Assembly (NCBI GenBank): GCA_963780865.1
Contig: CAWADT010000020.1
Span: 49,277 to 113,276, forward strand
Source: FEN-1073 sp963780865
GTDB lineage: Bacteria; Chloroflexota; Anaerolineae; Anaerolineales; RBG-16-64-43
DNA length: 64,000 bases
Reading direction: 5' to 3'
The translations under genes were made by a program, and so were the position numbers. Of this stretch, positions 1 through 8,928 are shown in pieces; the stretch's first letter is position 1; each line of letters starts with the position of its first letter. The notes beneath the pieces are model-generated. The model did not search any database. It was not told the DNA's origin and saw only the letters and a program-made list of their open reading frames with translations.

Positions 1-1607
1 ATCGCCTGGAGGATGCTCTCCAGGTTGTTCGTGCCGGATAGGTCGCGGCTCAGACCGTACAGGGAGGCAGTTTCGTTCCGCCGCCGCTCGGCGGATTCCG
101 CCTGATCGCGCAGGTTGATCGCCAGTTGGCTGATGACGATTCCGACGGCGAAAAATCCGGCGAAGGTGAGCAGATATTCGGTGTCGGTGACCGCAAAGGT
201 CATGAAGGGCGGAACGAAGAAGAAATCGAAAGCCAGCACGCTGAGAATCGAAACCATGATCGACGGGCCGCGGCCCAGCCGGATGGCGGCAACGACGACC
301 GCCAGGAGGTAGATCATGACCAGATTGGTGGGTGCGATGAGCCCACGCAGGGGAAAACCAAGCGCCGTGGCGAACACCACCAGCAGCAATCCCATGGCGT
401 ACCGGTCCAGCGGCCGGTGAGGAATAAATTCCCGCGCCTGCGCCGGGCGGCCGGTCTCCGGTTCCCCGCTGACGACGAAGATGTCAATCGGGCCGCTCTC
501 CCGGATTAATCGATCGACCAGGGATTGGCGCAGCCAGCCCTGCCACGACGGGCGGGTGGGCTTGCCGATAATGATGCGGGTGATGTTGTTCTTGCGCGCG
601 TACTCCAGCAGCACATCGTGCAGCGGCGTTCCCGTCAGGGTGATCGTCTTCCCGCCCAATTCCTCCACGCGTTGGAGGCTCCGGGCGATCCGGTTGCGTT
701 CCGACGCGGAGAGCCGCGAGTCCTCGGGCGTCTCGACGTAAACCGCCAGCCATTCGCAGTTGAGCTCGCCGGCCAGCCGGCGGGCAGAGCGCACCAGCCG
801 TTCGCCGAGTGCGTCGGGGCTGAGGCACACCATCAGCCGTTCGCCCGCCGCCCACGGTCCGGCGATTGCCTTGGCCTGCATGTAGGTTTGCATCTGGCCT
901 TCGACGCGCTCGGCCGCGTGCCGCAGGCTCATTTCGCGCAGCGCGGTCAGGTTGCCTTTGCGGAAGAACATCTGCACCGCGCGGGCCGCCTGGTCCGAAA
1001 CGTACACCTTGCCGTCCTGCAGCCGCTTGAGGAGTTCCTCCGGGGGGAGGTCCACCAGTTCGATGTCGCCGGCTTCCTCCAGCACCGTATCGGGGATCGT
1101 CTCGCGCACCTTCACCCCGGTGATCTGGGCGATCACATCGTTGAGGCTTTCGACGTGCTGGATGTTGAGCGTCGTGTAGACGTTGATCCCGGCGTCCAGC
1201 AGGTCTTCCACATCCTGATAGCGTTTGGGATGCACCGAACCGGCCACATTGGTGTGCGCCAGCTCGTCCACCAGGGCGATTTGCGGACGGCGGGCGAGCA
1301 CCGAATCGACGTCCATCTCGGTCAGGTTAATCCCGCGGTGCTGGATTGTCTTGCGCGGGAGGATCTCCAATCCGGAGAGCAACGCTTCGGTGTCCGCGCG
1401 CCGGTGCGTTTCGACCAGCGCCACCGCCACGTCCACGCCCTCGGCTTTGCGCAAACGCGCGGCCTCGAGCATGGCGTAGGTTTTTCCCACCCCGGCCGCG
1501 TATCCGAGGAAGATTTTTAAATGGCCGCGGAGGAGCGTGTTTTGCTCCGCCTGGATCTTGGCCAGCAGTTCATCGGGATTGGGGCGGGAAGGTTCCTCGG
1601 GAGTCAT
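1..1607 (-). CDS. kdpD: KdpD sensor histidine kinase, N-terminal part (runs off left edge)
   Basis: Sensor kinase of the Kdp high-affinity K+ uptake system. The visible part is about 535 residues and starts at ATG 1607 (MTPEEPSRPN). It has the N-terminal KdpD domain with Walker A GYAAGVGKTYAML near residue 35 and the following VDELAHTN motif. A Usp-like domain follows (ITRIIIGKPTRPSW), then the four-helix DUF4118 membrane segment, and the beginning of a GAF/linker region at the window edge. The histidine kinase core should lie outside the window. It begins 5 bp after the kdpC stop, so it is the last visible gene of the kdp operon. The frame is open throughout, with no frameshift seen. No kdpE is visible; it may lie beyond the left edge. 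Confidence 0.96.
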   Translation of the reverse strand, partial: MTPEEPSRPNPDELLAKIQAEQNTLLRGHLKIFLGYAAGVGKTYAMLEAARLRKAEGVDVAVALVETHRRADTEALLSGLEILPRKTIQHRGINLTEMDVDSVLARRPQIALVDELAHTNVAGSVHPKRYQDVEDLLDAGINVYTTLNIQHVESLNDVIAQITGVKVRETIPDTVLEEAGDIELVDLPPEELLKRLQDGKVYVSDQAARAVQMFFRKGNLTALREMSLRHAAERVEGQMQTYMQAKAIAGPWAAGERLMVCLSPDALGERLVRSARRLAGELNCEWLAVYVETPEDSRLSASERNRIARSLQRVEELGGKTITLTGTPLHDVLLEYARKNNITRIIIGKPTRPSWQGWLRQSLVDRLIRESGPIDIFVVSGEPETGRPAQAREFIPHRPLDRYAMGLLLVVFATALGFPLRGLIAPTNLVMIYLLAVVVAAIRLGRGPSIMVSILSVLAFDFFFVPPFMTFAVTDTEYLLTFAGFFAVGIVISQLAINLRDQAESAERRRNETASLYGLSRDLSGTNNLESILQA

Positions 1608-1612
1608 CCTCT

Positions 1613-2185
1613 TTATTGTATGCCATCCAGCGCAAGGTTCAATTGCAGGACATTCACACGCGGTTCGCCGAGGAATCCCCATTGCCTTCCCTCGCTATAT
1701 TGATTGACGAGGGCGGTTACGGCGGCCTCCGTCATTCCCCGCGCGCGCGCGACGCGTGGCACCTGGTAAAGCGCCGCGGCGATCGAAATGTCGGGATCCA
1801 GCCCGCTCCCTGACGCCGTGACCAGATCGACCGGGATGGGCAGGGTATTCCCGGGGTCGGCGGCTTGCAGTGCGGAGATACGGGCCTGAACCGCCGCGAG
1901 CAGCGCCGGGTTCAAAGGACCGTAATTCGATCCGGAGGAAGCCGCCGCGTTATAGGAGAAATTGGACGTCGCTGATAGACGCCCCCAAAAATATTTCGGA
2001 TCGTCGAAGGGCTGGCCGATCAATTCGGAACCGAGCGTTTTCCCGTTCCGAACGATCAGACTGCCGTTGGCTTGATGGGGAAAAATCAACTGCGCGATGC
2101 CGGTGACCGCCAGGGGGTATAGAAAACCGGTAATCAGAGTGAAGATTATTAAAATCAGAATTGCCGGCCGCAACTGACTGCGCAT
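1613..2185 (-). CDS. kdpC: KdpC, K+-transporting ATPase subunit C
   Basis: Small single-span subunit of the KdpFABC K+ pump, which stabilises the KdpA-KdpB complex and supports ATP binding. It is 190 residues, the normal size. One N-terminal transmembrane helix (about residues 8-32, ILIIFTLITGFLYPLAVTG) is followed by a periplasmic domain with the family motifs GSELIGQPF and YFWGRLSAT and the C-terminal RVNVLQLNLAL. It lies 12 bp after the DUF4118-GAF gene and 5 bp before kdpD. This gene is intact. Confidence 0.97.
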   Translation of the reverse strand: MRSQLRPAILILIIFTLITGFLYPLAVTGIAQLIFPHQANGSLIVRNGKTLGSELIGQPFDDPKYFWGRLSATSNFSYNAAASSGSNYGPLNPALLAAVQARISALQAADPGNTLPIPVDLVTASGSGLDPDISIAAALYQVPRVARARGMTEAAVTALVNQYSEGRQWGFLGEPRVNVLQLNLALDGIQ

Positions 2186-2197
2186 GGTATATCTCCT

Positions 2198-2950
2198 CTA
2201 TCCCGCTGCGGCATTCGGCGAAGCCTGCGGACCAGCTTCGCGCAATTCCATCGAGCGGGTTCGTTCGAGTGCCTCCGCGGTCTGCCAGGCGAAATTTTTG
2301 AGAATCCGGCTGTCGTCGGCCGGCAGATCGGCATACTCGCCGCGCCAGATTTGAATTTCTCCGACCAGCCCCCAGGCATTCTCGATCGGGATGGCCCGAT
2401 CCGGCTTTTCCTGCGGCGCGGCGTTCCTGGGCTCGCCGGCAATGATGGTCGGCGAACCCTTGGCGGGTTGGTAACACACATTGACCAGGTTGGCCTGAAA
2501 CAGTCGGCGGATCTGCTGGGCGACCGTGTGGGCCGCGGCATCCTGCGAGCGTTTACCGGCCAGAGCCGCACTCAACTCATACATAAAAACGGCTTCCCGG
2601 GCTTTGATCAGGCTGGATTGGATGCGCTCGACCACGACCACCGCCACGCCCAGGAAAATCACCAGCACCAGCCAGCCTTCCAGGCTGCCCACCTCGAAAG
2701 TATTGAACGGCGGAATAAACAGATAATCAAAAAACAGCGCGGCCGAGAGGGCGGCGCTTAGCCCCGGCGCCAGTCCCCAGCGGCTCGCGCTCCAGGCCAC
2801 CGGCACCAGATACAGCAGCGCGATGACCGCATCGCCGAGCGTATTCCGGCCGATCAACGCCATAAGAATGGTGGTAGCCAGGACGGTCAGAACGGCTGAA
2901 AGACTTTTCAATAAAAGACGGAAGAAAATTGAAAAACTGTTGTTGTTCAT
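2198..2950 (-). CDS. DUF4118-GAF protein, a KdpD-like sensor module without a kinase
   Basis: 250-residue membrane protein. Residues about 10-110 form the four-helix DUF4118 segment typical of KdpD (ALLYLVPVAWSASRWG, then FFDYLFIPPFNTFEVG). Residues about 115-235 look like a GAF-type domain with a helical linker (ERIQSSLIKAREAVF). No histidine kinase H box, ATPase motifs or KdpD N-terminal domain are present. It sits between kdpB (33 bp) and kdpC (12 bp), so it is co-transcribed with the pump. I infer a sensor or regulator partner for KdpD or for the pump. It ends in a Gly/Ala-rich tail with a normal stop, so it does not look like a truncated kdpD. Function unproven. Confidence 0.85.
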   Translation of the reverse strand: MNNNSFSIFFRLLLKSLSAVLTVLATTILMALIGRNTLGDAVIALLYLVPVAWSASRWGLAPGLSAALSAALFFDYLFIPPFNTFEVGSLEGWLVLVIFLGVAVVVVERIQSSLIKAREAVFMYELSAALAGKRSQDAAAHTVAQQIRRLFQANLVNVCYQPAKGSPTIIAGEPRNAAPQEKPDRAIPIENAWGLVGEIQIWRGEYADLPADDSRILKNFAWQTAEALERTRSMELREAGPQASPNAAAG

Positions 2951-2983
2951 GTTCGCATTCTCCCTTCGGCCGTCCGGCGCTTC

Positions 2984-5086
2984 CTATGCCAGATGCAGAG
3001 CCGCGAGCAGCATATCGATCAGTTTAATTCCGATGAACGGCGCGACCAAACCGCCGAGGCCGTAGATCAGCAGATTGTCGCGCAGGAGCTTGGCCGCCCC
3101 CACCGCGCGGTAGGGAACGCCCCGCAGCGCGAGCGGAATAAGCGCGATGATGATCATGGCATTGAAGATCACCGCCGAGAGGATCGCGCTTTGCGGGGTG
3201 GTCAGCCCCATGACGTTCAGCACGCTGAGGGCCGGGTAGGTGATGGAAAAAGCCGCCGGGATGATCGCGAAATATTTGGAGACGTCGTTGGCGATGCTGA
3301 AGGTGGTGAGCGCGCCGCGGGTCATGAGTAGCTGTTTGCCTATCTCCACGATCTCGATCAGCTTGGTGGGGTTGCTGTCGAGGTCGACCATATTGGCCGC
3401 CTCGCGCGCCGGCTGGGTGCCGGTGTTCATCGCAACCGCCACGTCGGCCTGGGCCAGCGCCGGGGCGTCGTTGGTGCCGTCGCCCGTCATGGCCACCAGC
3501 CGCCCGCCGGCCTGAGAATCCCGGATGAGCTTGAGTTTGGCCTCGGGCGTGGCCTGGGCCAGAAAATCGTCCACCCCGGCTTCGGCCGCGATGGCCGCGG
3601 CGGTCAGCGGATTGTCCCCGGTGATCATCACCGTCTTGATCCCCATCTTCCGAAGTTGGGCGAACCGCTCGCGGATGCCGCCCTTGACGATGTCTTTCAG
3701 GTGAACCACGCCCAGAGCATCCCCATCCCGGGTTACCACCAGCGGCGTTCCTCCGCTGCGGGCGATGACGTCCACGGCTTCTTTCAGGCCGGGAGGAATT
3801 TGTTTTCCGGCGTCCGCGATGAGCGCGAACATGGAATCCGGCGCGCCCTTGCGGATGCTCATGCCGTCGATGTCCACCCCGCTCATGCGGCTCTGGGCGG
3901 AGAATGGGATGAAGTGCATCGGCGCGATCGTCGATTTTTCATCGGCGGTTTCCGGCGCGCCGACCGTGCGGCCGCGCAAGCCGTATTTCTCCTTGGCCAG
4001 AACGACGATGCTGCGGCCCTCGGGAGTCTCGTCGGCCAGCGAGGAAAGTTGGGCGGCCTCGGCCAGCTCCGCGTGGGTAACCTTGCCCACCGGGCTGAAT
4101 TCGACCGCCTGCCGGTTTCCAAGCGTGATCGTGCCGGTCTTGTCCAGCAGCAGCACGTCCACGTCGCCGGCTGCTTCCACCGCCCGGCCCGACATCGCGA
4201 TCACATTGCGCTGGATCATGCGGTCCATTCCCGCGATTCCGATCGCCGAAAGCAGGCCGCCGATCGTCGTCGGGATCAGGCACACGAGCAGCGCGACGAG
4301 CACCGTGACGGTGACGGGTTGGCCCTGTCCGGCGGTGTGAACGCTGAAGAGCGAGTAGGGCAGGAGCGTGGCGCAGACGATGAGAAAGATGATCGTGAAC
4401 CCCGCCAGGAGGATGTTGAGCGCGATTTCGTTGGGGGTCTTCTGGCGCTTGGCGCCTTCCACCAGCCCGATCATCCGGTCCAGGAAGCCTTCGCCGGGGT
4501 CGGTCGTCACCCGCACGATCAGCCAGTCGGAGAGCAGGCGCGTGCCGCCGGTGACGGCGCTGCGGTCGCCGCCGGATTCGCGGATGACCGGAGCGCTTTC
4601 GCCGGTCACCGCGCTCTCGTCCACCGACGCGACGCCTTCGATGATCTCGCCGTCGCCCGGGATCGTGTCGCCCGCCTCCACCAGGATCAGGTCGTCCTTG
4701 CGTAAATCAATGGACGAGATCGAATCGCAGCGCGCATCCCGGCGCGGCGCGCAAAGCCTCCTGGCGATCGTTTCCTTGCGCGTGCGGCGGAGCGCCTCGG
4801 CCTGGGCCTTCCCGCGCCCTTCCGCCAGCGCCTCGGAAAAATTGGCAAACAGTACGGTGAACCACAGCCAGAGCGAAACCGCGCCGATGAACCCGGCCGG
4901 CGCTTCCCCGTGCCCGCTTAGCGCCTGCACCCAGAGGGCCGTGGTCAGCACGCTGCCGATCTCGACCACAAACATCACCGGGTTGCGAATCTCCGTCCGC
5001 GGGTTGAGTTTGACGAAGGAATCCAGAACCGCGCGCCGGTAGAGCGCGATGTTGCGCGAGTCGCGGTGTTTGGTTTCGGCGGTCAT
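2984..5086 (-). CDS. kdpB: KdpB, K+-transporting P-type ATPase catalytic subunit
   Basis: ATP-hydrolysing subunit of KdpFABC, 700 residues, intact. It shows the P-type ATPase landmarks: TGES actuator motif (about residue 164), phosphorylation loop DKTGTIT (about residue 316), the KdpB nucleotide-binding motif FSAQSRMSG and the hinge MTGDGTNDAPALAQAD, with membrane helices before and after. In E. coli the Ser of TGES is an inhibitory phosphorylation site, and this Ser is conserved here. The start ATG 5086 lies 4 bp after the kdpA stop. The cytoplasmic region around residues 105-125 (RRLCAPRRDARC) is unusually Arg/Cys-rich compared with canonical KdpB. Confidence 0.98.
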   Translation of the reverse strand: MTAETKHRDSRNIALYRRAVLDSFVKLNPRTEIRNPVMFVVEIGSVLTTALWVQALSGHGEAPAGFIGAVSLWLWFTVLFANFSEALAEGRGKAQAEALRRTRKETIARRLCAPRRDARCDSISSIDLRKDDLILVEAGDTIPGDGEIIEGVASVDESAVTGESAPVIRESGGDRSAVTGGTRLLSDWLIVRVTTDPGEGFLDRMIGLVEGAKRQKTPNEIALNILLAGFTIIFLIVCATLLPYSLFSVHTAGQGQPVTVTVLVALLVCLIPTTIGGLLSAIGIAGMDRMIQRNVIAMSGRAVEAAGDVDVLLLDKTGTITLGNRQAVEFSPVGKVTHAELAEAAQLSSLADETPEGRSIVVLAKEKYGLRGRTVGAPETADEKSTIAPMHFIPFSAQSRMSGVDIDGMSIRKGAPDSMFALIADAGKQIPPGLKEAVDVIARSGGTPLVVTRDGDALGVVHLKDIVKGGIRERFAQLRKMGIKTVMITGDNPLTAAAIAAEAGVDDFLAQATPEAKLKLIRDSQAGGRLVAMTGDGTNDAPALAQADVAVAMNTGTQPAREAANMVDLDSNPTKLIEIVEIGKQLLMTRGALTTFSIANDVSKYFAIIPAAFSITYPALSVLNVMGLTTPQSAILSAVIFNAMIIIALIPLALRGVPYRAVGAAKLLRDNLLIYGLGGLVAPFIGIKLIDMLLAALHLA

Positions 5087-5090
5087 AGGA

Positions 5091-6906
5091 TTAATGCCCC
5101 AGCATGAGTTGTTCGACGATCGGTCCCAGGGAAAGCGCGGGAATGAAGCTCAGCGCCCCCACAATGATGATCACACCGAGCAGCCAGGCGATGAAGAGCG
5201 GCGTGTGCGTGGGCAGGGTGCCCGCGCCGGCCGGAATTTTCTTCTTGGCCGCCAGCGACCCGGCGATGGCCAGGACCGGGATGACCAGCCAGTAGCGCGA
5301 GACAAACATCACGATGGCGAGGGCGGTATTGTAGAACGGCGTGTTCACGCCGATCCCCGCGAACGCGCTGCCGTTGTTGCCCGCCGCCGACGAAAAGGCG
5401 TACAACACTTCGCTGAATCCGTGCGGGCCGGGGTTGAAGATCGTCGCCTGGCCCGCGGGAATGCTGACCGCGATCGCCGTCCCGATTTTCGCCGCCAGGA
5501 TCGGGATCAGCAGGATGAGCGAAGCCATCTTCATCTCGTACGCTTCGATCTTCTTGCCTAGATATTCGGGCGTGCGCCCGACCATCAGCCCGGCCACGAA
5601 AACCGCCACGATCACGAACGCCAGCATCCCGTATAAGCCCGAACCGACCCCGCCGTACACGATCTCGCCCAACTGGATCAGGAACATCGGAACAAATCCG
5701 CCCATCGGGATGTACGAATCGTGCATTGAGTTCACGGACCCGTTCGAAGCGGACGTGGTAGCCGTGGCCCATAAGGCGGAATTCGCGATCCCGAATCGCA
5801 CCTCCTTGCCCTCCATGTTCCCGCCGGATTGAAGCGCGCTGGCGGTTTGATCGACGCCGAGCGCCGCGAGTCTCGGGATTACCGCTTTGCTCGGCCCATA
5901 CGGCGAGCCCCAGCATAGCGGTGAAGAGGAGCGTCATCGTCGCCAGAATCGCCCAACCCTGGCGCGTGTCGCCCACCATTTTGCCGAAGGTATAAACCAG
6001 CGCCGCCGGAATGAGCAGAATGGAAAGCATTTCCAGGAAGTTGGAAAGCGGGGTTGGGTTTTCGTATGGGTGCGCCGAGTTGACATTGAAGAAGCCGCCG
6101 CCGTTCGTGCCGAGCTGCTTGATCGCGATCTGCGAGGCGGCCGGGCCGACCGCGAGGATTTGGCTGGTCACACTCTGGCCGGAGGAGCCGGTTGCGGGTT
6201 GCAGCAGCGACGCGGATTGATAGGCGCTGAAGGTCTGCACGACCCCCTGCGAAACGAGCGCGAGGGAGAGCACCAATGCCAGGGGTAGGAGGATGTAGAG
6301 CGTGCTGCGCGTCAGATCCACCCAGAAGTTGCCAACCCCCCTCCGGCTCACCTCATTTCCTCTCGATCGACGAAGCGTAGAGTGTGATTCATCCGTTGCG
6401 GAAATGAGGGGAGAGAGGGGGGTGCGCGTGAATCCGCGAATTAACGCAACCAACACCGCCATGCCGGTGGCGGCGGAGACGAAGTTCTGCACCGTCAGGG
6501 CCGCCATCTGGGTCAGGTAGCTCATCGTCGTTTCGCCGCCGTATCCTTGCCAGTTGGTGTTGGTCGCGAAGCTGACGGCCGTGTTCCACGACAAATCCGG
6601 CGAAACGGAACCGAAGCCTTGCGGATTGAACGGTAGAAATCCCTGCAGCCGCTGCAGCCCATATACGGCGATCAATCCCAAGCCGTTGAAGAGCATCACG
6701 GCGACGGCATACACTTTCCAGTTCATCTCGTCTTCCGGTTTCACGCCGATCAGGCGGTAGAGCAACCGCTCCACCGGACCAAGCAGCGGATCAAGAAAAG
6801 TCGGCTGGCCCTGATAGACGCGCGCCATGAACGATCCCAGCGGTTTGGCCAGCGCCAGGAGGACGACGAGGTAGAAGATCAGTTGAAGCAAGCTTAATGG
6901 GCTCAT
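5091..6906 (-). CDS. kdpA: KdpA, K+-binding/translocating subunit (one frameshift, one internal insert)
   Basis: Channel-like K+-selective subunit of KdpFABC. The likely start is ATG 6906 (MSPLSLLQLIFYL), overlapping the kdpF stop as ATGA; an in-frame ATG at 6915 also exists. The N-terminal part carries selectivity-filter-type segments (TNTNWQGYGGE, KQLGTNGGGFFNVNSAHP). Near 5871-5878 the frame shifts by +1 in CCCGAGACTC; the C-terminal 235 residues continue in the next frame from ALGVD and MEGKEVRFG to the end (VEQLMLGH). About 30 residues between IRGFTR and GNFWVDLTRSTLYI are not found in canonical KdpA and are encoded by a palindromic insert at 6334-6423. The frameshift is probably a sequence error. 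Confidence 0.93.
6334..6423. repeat. Imperfect palindromic insert inside kdpA
   Basis: Two C/G-rich arms (6334-6360 and 6400-6423) are inverted copies of each other. They share the 10-bp core CCTCATTTCC / GGAAATGAGG and the CCCCC...GGGGG ends, and are separated by about 39 bp. The stretch keeps the kdpA frame open and adds about 30 residues (TPLSPLISATDE...) just before the conserved WVDLTR helix. The arms resemble a small non-autonomous or REP-like element that inserted without breaking the frame. Confidence 0.7.
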
Positions 6907-6995
6907 CCAAACCATTCCGGTTTCAAGAGCGCCAGGATTAAATAAATGAGAAGCGCAAGCGTGATCGCGCCGGCGATGAAATAGAGCGTATTCAT
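6903..6995 (-). CDS. kdpF: KdpF, small K+-ATPase subunit
   Basis: 30-residue single-helix peptide, too short for most gene callers. The sequence begins MNTLYFIAGAITLALLI and ends LLKPEWFG; the aromatic tail after Lys-Pro-Glu is typical of KdpF. KdpF stabilises the KdpFABC complex in the membrane. It starts at ATG 6995 after an AGGAGG Shine-Dalgarno and its stop overlaps the kdpA start (ATGA). Position and sequence both support the call. Confidence 0.93.
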   Translation of the reverse strand: MNTLYFIAGAITLALLIYLILALLKPEWFG

Positions 6996-7138
6996 TTTGT
7001 GTCCTCCATCAGCCGGTCGCAGACGACGATCAACCCCCAACTCGCCAGGAGCAGCAACAAAGTCAATCCGAGGTACAGCAAATCCGAAACCGGAAAAGAG
7101 AAACTATTCGCAAGCGAAAATATCGCAACGTTCAACAC
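6992..7138 (-). CDS. Small membrane protein at the head of the kdp operon
   Basis: About 48 residues from GTG 7138 (LNVAIFSLANSFSFP...), with one strong hydrophobic helix (LYLGLTLLLLLASWGLIVV) followed by the cytoplasmic-looking tail CDRLMEDTK. Its TGA overlaps the kdpF ATG (ATGA), and its end contains the kdpF Shine-Dalgarno, so translation is probably coupled. Comparable short proteins ending in a 'C-[DE]-R-L' tail precede kdpF in other bacterial kdp operons, as I recall. The start is uncertain because no good ribosome site precedes GTG 7138 and the frame stays open upstream. It could be an additional pump subunit or a leader for coupling. Confidence 0.6.
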   Translation of the reverse strand: MLNVAIFSLANSFSFPVSDLLYLGLTLLLLLASWGLIVVCDRLMEDTK

Positions 7139-7280
7139 GGGCAGCCTCGCTTCTTGATCATGGCATAATGTACTTCCGAAGGCGCCAATTTTCTGTTAAG
7201 AAAGCGTGCGGAATAGTCAAGAAACCGTCAATAAACGGTAGGGGCTGTTTTGGCGGCAATACAACCCCCGGGAGGCCGGT

Positions 7281-7866
7281 TTGGACGCATCTCAAAGGCT
7301 TTTTATCGCCGTCGAACTTTCTACCGAAGTCCGCCGGTGGCTGGAAGCGGCCCGCTCAATTCTCGAGCCCGGGATGCCTTCCGGCGCCGTGCGTTGGGTT
7401 GCCGCGGATCGGGATTCATCTCACGTTGAAGTTTCTGGGGGAGATACCGGTGAGCCGGATCGACGCCGTTCGCGGCGCGATGGACCGTTCGGTGGAAGGC
7501 GTCAATTCGTTTTCCCTGATCTTCGATGGGGTGGGGTGCTTCCCCAATACCGTCCGCCCCAGGGTGGTCTGGGCCGGCGTGCGCGGGGCGCCTGCGCTCG
7601 TTGATCTGCAGCAGCGGCTGGAAGACGGTCTGAGCGCGGCCGGTTTTAAAAAAGAAGAGCGCGCTTTCTCGCCGCACCTGACGTTGGGAAGGGTGAGGGA
7701 CGGCGTTAACGAAATTCCTGTGCGGAAAATCGGCGCGGCCGTCGAGGGTGCGCGCTTGGAACCAGCGCAGCCCATGCCGGTGGATGGGATCTGCCTCTTC
7801 CGCAGCGTTCTGCGGCCGGACGGACCGGAGTATTCTGTTCTCTATCGCAAGGGAATCAGTGGATGA
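7281..7866 (+). CDS. thpR: RNA 2',3'-cyclic phosphodiesterase (2H/LigT family), one frameshift
   Basis: 2H-phosphoesterase family enzyme (about 195 residues) acting on RNA with 2',3'-cyclic phosphate ends. It begins at TTG 7281 (DASQRLFIAVELS) behind GGGAGGCC. A +1 shift in GATCGGGATTC (about 7408-7412) moves the frame; restoring it gives AADRIHLTLKFLGEIP. Both HxTx catalytic motifs are then present: HLTL in HLTLKF and HLTL in SPHLTLGR. The ending YSVLYRKGISG matches the family. Its last 11 bp overlap the convergent L,D-transpeptidase gene. Co-linearity of the two frames argues for a sequence error rather than a dead gene. Confidence 0.88.
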
Positions 7867-8860
7867 AAACTCTCGTACCCAGGCCGCTCTCCCCTTTGAT
7901 CTTGGCGTCGGTGATGGCGGGGGTTGTCCAGCAGTAAAGCCAGAGCGCGTCTTCGGGCGCCAGGTTGATGCAGCCGTGGCTGCGCCGGCGTCCGAAATCG
8001 TTATGCCAATACGTCCCGTGCAAAGCCACTCCGTGCTCGATCTCGAAATAGCTCACCCAGGGCACGCCGGGCAGTTCGTACGCCAGAGGATCGGCGGTGA
8101 TCCGGCCGTCGCCCATATGCACCCCGGCCACTTTGATCTGGACGTTGAAGGTGCCCGTCGGCGTGGCGGTATCTTTGCCAGCCATCCCGGAGGATAGCTT
8201 CGCCGTGCGCACGACGGTGGTGTCTTCGTACGCCGATAGGCTCTGATCGGAGAGGCGGATGTCGATCCATTTTTTCCAGGGATCGATATCGGAATGGACG
8301 GGGGAATATTCCACCGGAGAAAGCAGCCGCAGATGCTCGGCGGGGGCGAAGAGGTCCAGGTTCAACTGCTGATCATGCAGGATATACCAGACCTTGCCGC
8401 GCTCTCCAATTTTCGTCCCGGTCACCCAATGAACCGATTTGTAATACAGGCGGTAGAGGATTTGCTCCTGGGGGACGATGCTTAGGTACGATTGGGTGAT
8501 CGGCACGCTCACTTCGGCCGGCGTGGTCTGGGGAACGGATTGAAACGGCGCCTGGGGATGGAATTCCACCGGCTGAACATCCCCGCTGTGAATGAATCCC
8601 GCCTCCACCTGCAGCCAGCGCGGATTCCCGCTGGGCGCCTTGGCGTCCACGAAGCGCACGATTTGTACCAGGGTATCCTTCGGGATTTGCAGCAGGCTCG
8701 GGGCGGAGGGGTCCGGCTCCAGGCGGGCGTCGACCGACTTGACGGCCACGCGGCCGATGGGAAGCGCGGGGAGAGTGGAGAACAATCCCGGCGGAATCGC
8801 CAGGGCAGGCGCGCTAGCGGCGGCCAGCCTAAGGAAATCACGACGGGTAAGCCGATTCAC
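7856..8860 (-). CDS. Exported L,D-transpeptidase (YkuD) with Tat-like signal
   Basis: Peptidoglycan-modifying YkuD-fold enzyme of about 334 residues. The preferred start is GTG 8860, preceded by AAAGG at good spacing; an ATG at 8917 would add 19 residues. The N-terminus reads VNRLTRRDFLRLAAASAPA, a twin-arginine signal, so export by Tat is likely. Residues about 40-105 look like an SH3-like wall-binding region. The C-terminal half carries the YkuD active site HGTYWHNDFG...SHGCINL with the catalytic Cys. The gene is intact, is divergent from rsfS, and converges on thpR with an 11-bp overlap. Confidence 0.9.
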   Translation of the reverse strand: MNRLTRRDFLRLAAASAPALAIPPGLFSTLPALPIGRVAVKSVDARLEPDPSAPSLLQIPKDTLVQIVRFVDAKAPSGNPRWLQVEAGFIHSGDVQPVEFHPQAPFQSVPQTTPAEVSVPITQSYLSIVPQEQILYRLYYKSVHWVTGTKIGERGKVWYILHDQQLNLDLFAPAEHLRLLSPVEYSPVHSDIDPWKKWIDIRLSDQSLSAYEDTTVVRTAKLSSGMAGKDTATPTGTFNVQIKVAGVHMGDGRITADPLAYELPGVPWVSYFEIEHGVALHGTYWHNDFGRRRSHGCINLAPEDALWLYCWTTPAITDAKIKGESGLGTRVFIH

Positions 8861-8883
8861 AATGGTTGCCTTTCGCGCAAGGG

Positions 8884-8889
8884 TATAAT
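8884..8889 (+). promoter_or_regulatory. -10 box upstream of rsfS
   Basis: TATAAT in GGGTATAATTCG, 40 bp before the rsfS start region. No convincing -35 is present at 16-18 bp, so only the -10 is claimed. Confidence 0.45.
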
Positions 8890-8928
8890 TCGTTTCAAGG
8901 ATAGCATAGTTTTCCATGGAGGTGCGTT

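Noticed and set aside
525..1520. Long plus-strand frame opposite kdpD (331 codons)
   Set aside because: It is the antisense shadow of the kdpD reading frame; its translation is Arg/His-rich and has no family features.
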